Shown here one piece after another: positions 51,539 through 59,306 of a stretch of DNA of 64,000 nt. The stretch's first letter is position 1, and each line of letters opens with the position of its first letter. The stretch is taken from the NCBI GenBank assembly GCA_008107755.1, contig VIRH01000087.1, positions 124,001 through 188,000 of the forward strand, given 5' to 3'. The notes beneath the pieces are model-generated. The model was not told the origin of the DNA. It made no database searches and saw nothing but the letters and a program-made list of their open reading frames with translations. The position numbers and the translations under genes are program-made. The stretch is from Rhodobacterales bacterium (lineage in GTDB: Bacteria > Pseudomonadota > Alphaproteobacteria > Rhizobiales > Stappiaceae).

Positions 51539-52039
51539 TTATTCCAAGTGATCCCTGATGGCGTCAAGACCGGCCCGGGCACATTCCGCCTCGGTCTCGC
51601 TGCCACCGCCACCGGCAACGCCGATACCGCCGAGCATCTGGCCTGACGACGACAGGATCGGAATGCCGCCTGGCACCGGCACCGCGCCCGGCGATGCCGC
51701 AGCAGCCAGGGCCGCCGTTTCTGACGCCGATGCCTTTTCGGGCTTCAAGGCGCCCGCCGGGGCGTTGTAGATCGCGGCCGTCCAGGCCTTCTGCCTCGCC
51801 CTGTCGGTGACATAGGCGCCCCCCATATTGCTGCGAAGCGTCGCCTGCTCGATCCCGAAGCGATCCACGACCGAGACCCCGACCTGATACCCGGCCTCGT
51901 TGCACACGAGGATCGCCCGAAGGGCGGCCTTCATGGCGAGCTGGATATCCATGACCTCGACCGTGTGGGTGCCGGAGGATTGTGCAAGCGCGGGCGATGC
52001 CGCCACCAGCGCGACGAAACCTGCAACAAGGCTGCGCAT
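51539..52039 (-). CDS. GlcG/HbpS-family secreted haem-binding-like protein
   Basis: A 166-residue protein with a signal peptide ending near ALA-QS. The mature sequence is a GlcG/HbpS domain: YQVGVSVVDRFGIEQATLRS, then GGIPILSSSGQMLGGIGVAG, then the Glu/Cys-bearing end GSETEAECARAGLDAI. Some members bind haem or cobalamin in signalling, others are undefined. It lies between mtnP and petC, an insertion in the usual pet-apt-mtnP order. Confidence 0.82.
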   Translation of the reverse strand: MRSLVAGFVALVAASPALAQSSGTHTVEVMDIQLAMKAALRAILVCNEAGYQVGVSVVDRFGIEQATLRSNMGGAYVTDRARQKAWTAAIYNAPAGALKPEKASASETAALAAAASPGAVPVPGGIPILSSSGQMLGGIGVAGGGGSETEAECARAGLDAIRDHLE

Positions 52040-52063
52040 TTGGAGATTGTCCCCCTCAAAGAA

Positions 52064-52088
52064 AAAGCCGCCGGTGACCGGCGGCTTT
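52064..52088 (-). terminator. Terminator of the petABC operon
   Basis: Perfect 11-base arms (52064-52074 with 52078-52088), TGA loop; read on the minus strand it ends in TTTTTC. It lies 24 bases beyond the petC stop. Confidence 0.88.
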
Positions 52089-52111
52089 CGTTTGGCTTGC
52101 TCGAAGCCCGA

Positions 52112-52993
52112 TCAGTGCTCGACGTTACGCCAAAGCTTCTTCTTGGTGAAGTACAGCAGGCCGGCAAACACGATCAGGAAAACCATCACGCGGAAGCCGA
52201 TCTTCTTGCGCTCCTCGAGGTGCGGCTCTGCAGCCCACATCATGAAGGCCGAAACGTCGCGGGCGTACTGGTCGACGGTCATCGGAGTGCCGTCGGTATA
52301 TTCGACCAGTTCCTCGGACAGCGGCGGTGCCATGCCGATCGGGCCACCCGTCAGGTGCTCGTGGGCACAGTCGGCCGGCATCGATCCACCGAGGAACTTC
52401 GGATTGTAGTAGCCCGAGAAATCCTCACCCAGACACGCCGGAGCTTCTTCCGGGTAGTGGGTCAACAGCGCGTAGATGTAGTCCGGGCCCTGCTCCTGGT
52501 ACTGCGTGAAGGCATCGAAGACGAACCACGGGAAACCGCGATGCGCCGCACGGGCCTTTGCCAGCAGCGAGAAGTCGGGCGGATAGGCGCCGCCGTTTGC
52601 CGCGCGCGCCGCCTGCTCGTTCGGGAACGGCGACGGGAACTTGTCGGCAAGGATCGCCGGACGCTCGAACATTTCGCCATCATCGTCCGGACCGTCCATG
52701 ACGGTGTATTCCGAAGCGATCTGCTTGGCCTGCTCTTCGGTGAAGCTCGGACCGCCGTCCTGGGCCAGGGTGCGGAAGGCAACCTGGCGCAAGCCGTGAC
52801 ACGACGAACAGACTTCGCGGTAGACCTTGAAGCCGCGCTGCAGCTGACCACGGTCGAAGAAGCCGAAGGGGCCTGCGAAGGACCACTGCTGCCGCTCGAT
52901 ATGTGGCGGATCACCGGCTGCGAGGGCCGGCGTCGCGATGGCAACTGCCGCCACCGCTGCAAGGGAACGAACCATTTTGATCATGGTGCTCAT
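52112..52993 (-). CDS. petC: Cytochrome c1 of the bc1 complex
   Basis: A 293-residue subunit of ubiquinol-cytochrome c reductase. Signal peptide cleaved near ALA-AG, haem motif CSSCH at 62-66, conserved PPDFSLLAKAR, the sixth-ligand Met in GMAPPLS, and a C-terminal anchor helix (RVMVFLIVFAGLLYF). It passes electrons from the Rieske centre to soluble cytochrome c. Last gene of petABC, followed by a terminator. Confidence 0.97.
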   Translation of the reverse strand: MSTMIKMVRSLAAVAAVAIATPALAAGDPPHIERQQWSFAGPFGFFDRGQLQRGFKVYREVCSSCHGLRQVAFRTLAQDGGPSFTEEQAKQIASEYTVMDGPDDDGEMFERPAILADKFPSPFPNEQAARAANGGAYPPDFSLLAKARAAHRGFPWFVFDAFTQYQEQGPDYIYALLTHYPEEAPACLGEDFSGYYNPKFLGGSMPADCAHEHLTGGPIGMAPPLSEELVEYTDGTPMTVDQYARDVSAFMMWAAEPHLEERKKIGFRVMVFLIVFAGLLYFTKKKLWRNVEH

Positions 52994-53023
52994 GTCTCGA
53001 TTAACTCCTGATCCGGTTCGCGT

Positions 53024-54289
53024 TTACTTGGTTTCCGATGCAGCGGCTGCACCGGCTGGCTTGCCGGAACCACCCTTCAGAACCGCTTCCGAGATGGAGG
53101 CCGGTAAGGGCCGCGGTTTTTCGAAGAACCCGAGCATCGGCAGGATGATCAGGAAGTGGGCGAAGTAGTAGACCGTGCAGATCCGCGCCAGGATGACATA
53201 GGTGCCTTCCGCCGGCATTGCGCCGAGGTAGCCGAGCGCCACGCAGACCAGTGCAAAGATCCAGAAGAACTGCTTGAACAGCGGCCGGTAGGTACCGGAA
53301 CGGACCTTCGACGTATCGAGCCACGGCAGGACGAACAGGATCGCGATTGCGCCGAACATGGCCACGACACCGCCGAGCTTGTCCGGGACCGCACGCAGGA
53401 TCGCGTAGAACGGCAGGAAGTACCACTCGGGAACGATATGCGCCGGGGTCACCAGCGGGTTCGCCTCAATGTAGTTGTCCGGGTGCCCCATGTAGTTCGG
53501 CACATAGAACACGAACCATGCGAACAGGATCATGAACATGATGATCGCGAACAGGTCCTTGATCGTATAGTACGGATGGAACGGAACCGTGTCCTGCTTG
53601 GTCTTGGGCTGCACGCCGGTCGGGTTGTTGTTGCCCGTGGTGTGGAAGGCCCACACGTGCAGGATGACCACGCCGAAAATCATGAACGGCAGCAGGTAGT
53701 GCAGCGAGAAGAACCGGTTCAGGGTCGGGTTGTCGACCGCGAAGCCGCCCCACAGCCAGGTGCGGATGGCATCGCCGACCAGCGGAATCGCCGAGAACAG
53801 GTTGGTGATTACGGTCGCGCCCCAGAAGGACATCTGTCCCCACGGCAGCACGTAGCCCATGAAGCCGGTGCCCATCATGATGAGGAAGATGATCACGCCG
53901 AGGATCCAGGAGATCTCGCGCGGCGCCTTGTAGGAGCCGTAGTACATGCCGCGGAACATGTGGATGTAGACGGCGATGAAGAACATCGACGCGCCGTTGG
54001 CATGCAGATATCGCAGCATCCAGCCGAAGTTCACGTCGCGCATGATGTGCTCGACACTGTCGAACGCTGCGGTCGTGCTCGGGGTGTAGTGCATCACCAG
54101 AACGATACCGGTGATGATCTGCGAAATCAGGATGAAGAACAGAATACCGCCGAAGGTCCACCAGTAGTTGAGGTTCTTCGGGGTCGGGAAGTCGACGAAA
54201 GAGCCGCGCACAAGCGAAATGACGGGCAAGCGGCTCTCAAGCCACTTGGCTCCGGCGCTCTGCGGAACGTAGTTTGAATGTCCAGCCAT
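53024..54289 (-). CDS. petB: Cytochrome b of the bc1 complex
   Basis: A 421-residue membrane subunit with eight helices, binding two b haems and both quinone sites. [40 protein letters not shown] and [19 protein letters not shown] (with the PEWY Qo-site motif) are diagnostic. Middle gene of petABC; 30 bases separate it from petC and 25 from petA. Confidence 0.98.
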   Translation of the reverse strand: MAGHSNYVPQSAGAKWLESRLPVISLVRGSFVDFPTPKNLNYWWTFGGILFFILISQIITGIVLVMHYTPSTTAAFDSVEHIMRDVNFGWMLRYLHANGASMFFIAVYIHMFRGMYYGSYKAPREISWILGVIIFLIMMGTGFMGYVLPWGQMSFWGATVITNLFSAIPLVGDAIRTWLWGGFAVDNPTLNRFFSLHYLLPFMIFGVVILHVWAFHTTGNNNPTGVQPKTKQDTVPFHPYYTIKDLFAIIMFMILFAWFVFYVPNYMGHPDNYIEANPLVTPAHIVPEWYFLPFYAILRAVPDKLGGVVAMFGAIAILFVLPWLDTSKVRSGTYRPLFKQFFWIFALVCVALGYLGAMPAEGTYVILARICTVYYFAHFLIILPMLGFFEKPRPLPASISEAVLKGGSGKPAGAAAASETK

Positions 54290-54314
54290 GGCTGTCTCCT
54301 AAAAATTCTTGCCG

Positions 54315-54896
54315 TTAGCCGATCTTGATCGTCGAGTCGCTGACGAACTCGAGCGGCGGAATCAGCAAATTCTCGGGAGCCGGGCCCTTACGGATACGGC
54401 CGGCAGTGTCGTAATGGGATCCGTGGCACGGGCAGAACCAGCCACCGAAGTCGCCCTCGTCGCCGATCGGCACACAGCCGAGGTGCGTACAGATGCCGAC
54501 CTGGACCAGCCAGTTTTCCTTGCCTTCCACGCCGCGGTTCACGTCGGTTGCTTCCGCGTCCGCCGGCAGGTTCGCATTACGTGCAATCGGATCCTTGAGA
54601 TCCGCAAGAGGAACAGCCTGTGCTTCTTCCACTTCAACCGCCGTGCGGTTGCGGATGAAGACGGGCTTGCCGCGCCATTTGACTGTGATTGACTGCCCTT
54701 CCTCCACGGCAGACACATCGACTTCAATGGAAGCCAGAGCCAGTGCAGAGGCGTCCGGGTTCATCTGGTCAATGAACGGCCATACCAACGCCCCGGCGCC
54801 CACAACGCCCATTGCCCCGGTCGCGATGTAGAGAAAGTCACGGCGGTTCGGTTCTTCCGCATCCGTGTTGTGTGCCAAGGTCGCGTCCTCTTTCAT
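54315..54896 (-). CDS. petA: Rieske iron-sulfur protein of the bc1 complex
   Basis: A 193-residue protein from ATG 54896, with a Tat-like N-terminus ([18 protein letters not shown]) that stays as membrane anchor. The 2Fe-2S ligands are in CTHLGC and CPCHGSHYD. It oxidises quinol at the Qo site and reduces cytochrome c1. First gene of petABC, so the promoter lies upstream at 54897-55130. Confidence 0.97.
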   Translation of the reverse strand: MKEDATLAHNTDAEEPNRRDFLYIATGAMGVVGAGALVWPFIDQMNPDASALALASIEVDVSAVEEGQSITVKWRGKPVFIRNRTAVEVEEAQAVPLADLKDPIARNANLPADAEATDVNRGVEGKENWLVQVGICTHLGCVPIGDEGDFGGWFCPCHGSHYDTAGRIRKGPAPENLLIPPLEFVSDSTIKIG

Positions 54897-55132
54897 GTTC
54901 AACCTGTACCGAAAGCCCGCATCAGGTGCGCCGCCCTTCCTCCCTAGAAGAACTTCGCGACCATGCCGGGCTCAACGGAGACCGGGGAGCATCACGTCCG
55001 ACCGGTCAAGCGGCTTGTCTTTTTGCACCCTTCGAAACGCTTGTCCAGTTCAACAAACGGCTCCGCTTGAATATGTCGCAGTCAAAAATCCTTGCCTTGC
55101 CGCTTTTCTGCCCTTTTTTGGGGAACATGCGC

Positions 55133-55162
55133 AAGGCCGGAATTCCGCGGAATCCCGGCCTT
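55133..55162 (-). terminator. Terminator-like hairpin after the ABC exporter gene
   Basis: Arms with eight perfect outer pairs (AAGGCCGG/CCGGCCTT), an A-C mismatch and four inner pairs, 17 bases beyond the minus-strand stop of the ABC exporter. No clear T run follows on the minus strand. Confidence 0.5.
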
Positions 55163-55178
55163 GGCGAAAATAGCTGCG

Positions 55179-57017
55179 TCAGGCCGCCTCGACGGGGTCC
55201 AGAAAGCCGCCGGACTGGTGCTGCCAGAGCTGATCGTAGAGCCCTTTCCGGTCCAGAAGCTCCTGATGCGTTCCCTCCTCGATGATTCGGCCCTTGTCCA
55301 TGACGATCAGCCGGTCCATCGCCGCGATGGTGGACAGACGATGGGCAATCGCGATCACCGTCTTTCCCTCCATGAGGTCGAACAGGCTCTCCTGGATCGC
55401 GACCTCCACTTCAGAATCGAGCGCCGAAGTCGCCTCGTCCAGCGCAAGGATCGGCGCATCCTTCAGAAGGACACGGGCGATCGCGATACGCTGGCGCTGT
55501 CCGCCGGAGAGCTTCACGCCGCGCTCGCCGACATGGGCATCAAGGCCCTTGCGGCCCTCCATGTCCGAAAGCCCAGTGACAAAATCCATCGCATGGGCCT
55601 TGGAGAGGGCTTCCAGCACCTGCTCCCGCGTCGCATCCGGTCTGCCGTAGGAGACGTTGTCGAAGATCGACCGGTGAAGCAGAGACGTATCCTGCGTCAC
55701 CACGCCGACATTTGCCCGGATGTCGTCCTGCCGCACGCCAGAGATGTCCTGACCGTCGATCAGGATACGGCCTGCCTCCAGGTCGTAGAACCGCAGCAGC
55801 AGGTTCACCAGCGTCGATTTGCCGGCCCCTGACCGGCCGATCAGGCCGATCTTTTCGCCCGGAGCAATGGTCAGGCTGAGATCATCGATCACTCCGGCCT
55901 TCTTGCCATAGTGGAAGCGGATGTTCTCGAAGCGGATTTCGCCCTTGTCGACCTGAAGCGTCTTCGCCGCCGGCACGTCCACCACTTCACGCTCGCGCGA
56001 GATGGTCGAAATGCCGTCCTGAACCGTCCCGATATTCTCGAAGAGACCAGCCAGTTCCCACAGGATCCAGTGCGACATGCCCTGCAGCCGCAGCACCAGG
56101 GCAACCGCGATGGTGACTTCGCCGATGGTCACGTTGCCGGCCCGCCAGAGCGTGATCGACAGGCCTCCGATCGCCGCAAGCAAAAGCATGTTGATGAACA
56201 CCAGCACGATATTGAGCCAGGTCACCAGACGCATCTGCATGAAGACGGTCTTGAGAAAGCCCGTCATCGAGGCCCGGGCGTAGCTCTCCTCGCGGTCGGC
56301 GTGGGAAAAGAGCTTCACCGTCGTGATGTTGGTATAGGCATCCACCACGTGACCGGTCATGAGCGAGCGGGCATCGGCCTGCATCTTCGAAACGTCGCGC
56401 AGCCTCGGAATGAAGACGCGGATCGTCACGAGATAGGCCGCAAGCCAGATCAGGAGCGGCAACGACAGCCAGATGTTGGCGCCGCCGACCACGATCACGG
56501 CAGCCGTGAAATAGACCGCCACATAGACCAGGATGTCCGCCATCCGCGAGACGACTTCACGAACGCCAAGCGCCGTCTGCATCAGCTTTGTCGCGATCCG
56601 CCCGGCGAAGTCGTTCTGGTAGAAAGACACGCTCTGGCGCAGCAGATAACGGTGAACCCGCCACCGGATCGACATGGGGTAGTTGCCCATGAGGGCCTGG
56701 TGGAAGAACAGCTGCCAGAGAGCTTCCAGCAGCGGACGGACAACCAGCAGGACACAGAGCATCATGACCAGGACCGGCCAGTTTTCACTGAAGAACGTCT
56801 GCGGATCCGATTTCTCGAGCCAGGTCACAAGGTCGCCGAGGAATGTGAACACATAAACCTCGACGATGGCGACGAGCGTGCCCAGCAAGGACACGCAGGC
56901 AAGGATCGGCCACACGGGTTTGGTGTAGTACCAGCAGAAGGCCCAGAACGCCTTGGGAGGCACTTCCAGCTCAGTGTCGGCGAAGGGATCCGCCATTTTT
57001 TCGAAACGTGCGAACAT
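55179..57017 (-). CDS. ABC exporter, fused membrane and ATPase domains
   Basis: A 612-residue half-transporter from ATG 57017 (GGGAGAGG upstream). Six helices within about residues 20-340 are followed by an ATPase with Walker A GRSGAGKSTLVNLL, signature LSGGQRQRIAIARVL, Walker B ILALDEATSALD and the His switch IAHRLSTI. It works as a dimer, exporting lipids, peptides or drugs. The upstream small membrane gene ends 2 bases before its start, so the two are coupled. Confidence 0.92.
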   Translation of the reverse strand: MFARFEKMADPFADTELEVPPKAFWAFCWYYTKPVWPILACVSLLGTLVAIVEVYVFTFLGDLVTWLEKSDPQTFFSENWPVLVMMLCVLLVVRPLLEALWQLFFHQALMGNYPMSIRWRVHRYLLRQSVSFYQNDFAGRIATKLMQTALGVREVVSRMADILVYVAVYFTAAVIVVGGANIWLSLPLLIWLAAYLVTIRVFIPRLRDVSKMQADARSLMTGHVVDAYTNITTVKLFSHADREESYARASMTGFLKTVFMQMRLVTWLNIVLVFINMLLLAAIGGLSITLWRAGNVTIGEVTIAVALVLRLQGMSHWILWELAGLFENIGTVQDGISTISREREVVDVPAAKTLQVDKGEIRFENIRFHYGKKAGVIDDLSLTIAPGEKIGLIGRSGAGKSTLVNLLLRFYDLEAGRILIDGQDISGVRQDDIRANVGVVTQDTSLLHRSIFDNVSYGRPDATREQVLEALSKAHAMDFVTGLSDMEGRKGLDAHVGERGVKLSGGQRQRIAIARVLLKDAPILALDEATSALDSEVEVAIQESLFDLMEGKTVIAIAHRLSTIAAMDRLIVMDKGRIIEEGTHQELLDRKGLYDQLWQHQSGGFLDPVEAA

Positions 57018-57019
57018 GT

Positions 57020-57445
57020 TTACCTCTCCCATCCGATCACGCGAAGCGCGGCAGCCCGGCGTTGGGGCTCCTGCGGGTCCGGGTCGCGATAATGCGGACG
57101 AATGATGGGGCCGGACGGCGACAATCTCGCTCCGGCGATGAAACTTGTGACCGCCAGGGCCACGATGAATCCGCCCCAGAACAGATCCTGAAGCCTGTCG
57201 GCAAAGGCGCTCGCCGGGACTATTCTCCCGGCAATATCAACGGCCTCCACACTCGTCAGGCTTACGGCCAGAACCGGCAGGAAAAGAAGGACGGCCAGCG
57301 CGAAGGTGGCGGCGAAAAACACTGCGACCGTCTGCGCAAAACGGATAGGACCGCGAACCGCGCCACCAGATGGCCGCGCCGGTAAAGAATAGAAATCCCG
57401 TCGGTCCGCCATCGCGGACACCTCGGGTGGGAACTGGATCAGCAT
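57020..57445 (-). CDS. Small membrane protein of unknown function
   Basis: A 141-residue protein from ATG 57445 (GGAG upstream); the frame extends 30 codons further. Two hydrophobic helices (roughly residues 37-62 and 83-104) lie between polar ends; the C-terminus is rich in Arg and Pro. Its stop nearly touches the ABC exporter start, so it may help that transporter. No family is recognised. Confidence 0.65.
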   Translation of the reverse strand: MLIQFPPEVSAMADRRDFYSLPARPSGGAVRGPIRFAQTVAVFFAATFALAVLLFLPVLAVSLTSVEAVDIAGRIVPASAFADRLQDLFWGGFIVALAVTSFIAGARLSPSGPIIRPHYRDPDPQEPQRRAAALRVIGWER

Positions 57446-58045
57446 CGGAGTGTCTCCGAAAAGAAACGTCAGGTCTGGTGACAGCGAACCCGCGCAAACG
57501 CGAGCAGCCGGTTTGTTCCGACTTGGGCCAGTCACCGCAAATTTCTAGATATTGAAGAGGGTCAGCGTCTTCCTAGAGGAAGCGGACAGTCAATCCCCGA
57601 CAAGCCATGAGGGCGGCCGATGGCGCGATCAAGATGCGATCTATCATGTATGCCCTCCTGGTTGCGCGGCCCTGGCGGCCACTGAGATGACGGAACATGC
57701 CGATCTGGGAAACCGGCAGAACGCTTTGGTACCCGCATTCAGGTGCGTTGAAAAGCGCAAAACGTCAATCCGCAGTAGCTCACAAAGGACTGTTGCCGAT
57801 CGGCCACATTCGAGACGCGTGCCGGCATGCCGACGCCATTTCCCTATCCTGACACCGAACCAAGGCTCCCCTCGCAGGGGCCAGCGGTCCGGCAAAGCGT
57901 GCAGTTGCAGACACGCGCAAGCCTCAGGCATTGCACTCGCTGGTTCGTCACTCTAGTAAATTCTACCAAGGTATGCTTGGTCCTGTTCGTCTGGACGCCA
58001 CCGGCAGACGTTTCGGCTGACGGGTCGACAAAGGAACAAACGGCA
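57446..58045. other. Long divergent intergenic region
   Basis: 600 bases between the divergent membrane-protein and araC-like genes. It contains a candidate 24-codon minus-strand peptide (57573-57647), a short hairpin just past that peptide's stop (CTTCC/GGAAG near 57569-57582), and an inverted repeat ACCAAG-N5-CTTGGT at 57965-57981, possibly an operator. Longer open frames here look like chance. Confidence 0.4.
57573..57647 (-). CDS. Possible 24-residue peptide with strong ribosome site
   Basis: A minus-strand frame from ATG 57645-57647 to TAG encodes MIDRILIAPSAALMACRGLT plus four residues. AGGAGGG lies 5 bases before the ATG, one of the best ribosome sites in the window. A short hairpin overlaps its stop. 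It could be a small membrane peptide or a leader peptide controlling the downstream membrane/ABC genes; composition alone is not decisive. Confidence 0.35.
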   Translation of the reverse strand: MIDRILIAPSAALMACRGLTVRFL

Positions 58046-59023
58046 ATGCTGACAAAGAGGTTCCTTCCCGAGGATGGCATACCGGGGCTGACGTCATACA
58101 CCCTCGAAGACCCCGGAATGCAGGCCAATCTGCAGCCCTGGGTCGAGATGGAGTGCCTCCAGCTCAGCCATGGCCGCCGGGTTGCCGACTTCGATTGCCT
58201 GAACCTCGGCAGGCAAAAGATCGTGCGGGAAAGACAATCGGCATCCGTCCAGAAGGTCGGCCGGGCGACCTCGGACTTCTGTACGGTTTCCATCTCCTCG
58301 CAGGATGCCACGGCCCGATTTTCCGAGCATAGTTGTGCGGTCGAGGAAAGCATCTTCTTCATGCCCGGGGGTATGGAGTTCGACATCCACGTGCCTGCGG
58401 GCGGCGAGACCGTCTATGCCGGCTTCAGCCAGCAGGAGTTCCTGCAATGCGCCCGTATCCTGAACCCGAAGGAGTGGGAAAGGCCGCCGCCGAGTGTCCT
58501 GGCGCTGAAATCTCCTTACCGGGTTGATTTCAAGGCGGCCCTGGAGTTCGGCCTGCAATTGGCGCAAGACTTTGACGGCAGCGAAGAGCCTCTGCACGAG
58601 GACATCCTGCGTGCCCACGTCCTGCAAACAGCCTTGGACATCGTTGTTTCGGGCGAAGACGGCCATGAACCTTCGCACAGCGAGCGTCTTCGGGCCCTGG
58701 AGATCGGAAAGAAAGCACGCGCTTTCGTCGAGGCCCAGCTGGACAGCGCAACCTTACCGACCCTTGTGAACCTTTGCACAGAGCTTGGCATCTCCGAACG
58801 CACATTGCGCTACGCGATGCAGCAGTATGTCGGCCTCTCGCCCACGGTTTATCTGCGCCGCTGCCGGCTGAACCGGGTCCGAGCGTTGCTTGCCGCCGCC
58901 GATCCTCAGGAGACAACCGTCACGCAGGCGGCCATGCATTTCGGCTTCCTGCACCTTGGCCGTTTCGCCGGCCACTACAGGCGGATGTTTGCCGAAACAC
59001 CTTCGCAGACCCTCGCCTCCTGA
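58046..59023 (+). CDS. AraC-family transcriptional regulator
   Basis: A 325-residue regulator from ATG 58046 (AAGGA upstream); the frame is open 73 codons further but without AraC-like sequence. The N-terminal ligand domain is about 1-215. The C-terminal double HTH includes LVNLCTELGISERTLRYAMQ and QYVGLSPTVYLRRCRLNRVR, then the second helix pair ending GRFAGHYRRMFAETPSQTL. Targets are unknown; the autotransporter downstream is a candidate by proximity. Confidence 0.88.
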   Translation: MLTKRFLPEDGIPGLTSYTLEDPGMQANLQPWVEMECLQLSHGRRVADFDCLNLGRQKIVRERQSASVQKVGRATSDFCTVSISSQDATARFSEHSCAVEESIFFMPGGMEFDIHVPAGGETVYAGFSQQEFLQCARILNPKEWERPPPSVLALKSPYRVDFKAALEFGLQLAQDFDGSEEPLHEDILRAHVLQTALDIVVSGEDGHEPSHSERLRALEIGKKARAFVEAQLDSATLPTLVNLCTELGISERTLRYAMQQYVGLSPTVYLRRCRLNRVRALLAAADPQETTVTQAAMHFGFLHLGRFAGHYRRMFAETPSQTLAS

Positions 59024-59306
59024 TATTTTTACCTATATTTCCCGCCTTTGCCGAAAACGGATAGCTCGGCAACATTTCAATTTCTAGTTTGCACGCAAGA
59101 GCTTGAACTCCGAGTGCATTAATCGCCCAGATCCACTTCCGAGCTGAAGCCACGTTTTCATCGAAACAGCTCGGGAAGAAATGCAGATATTATCCAACGC
59201 CGGCGCAGTTTTCGGCCAATGCCGGTCTCGCAAGCTTCCGGCTTTGACACCGCAGCCGTTGCTGCGATCCGGCGCCGTCTCCGGAAGCCGATTGCAGCGC
59301 TTCACC

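Noticed and set aside
53156-54277. A 373-codon plus-strand frame opposite cytochrome b
   Set aside because: An extremely Asp/His/Arg-rich translation typical of the antisense of a membrane protein gene.
57552-57956. A 134-codon plus-strand frame in the divergent gap before araC
   Set aside because: No ribosome site, biased composition and no recognisable fold; it overlaps the more convincing minus-strand peptide region.
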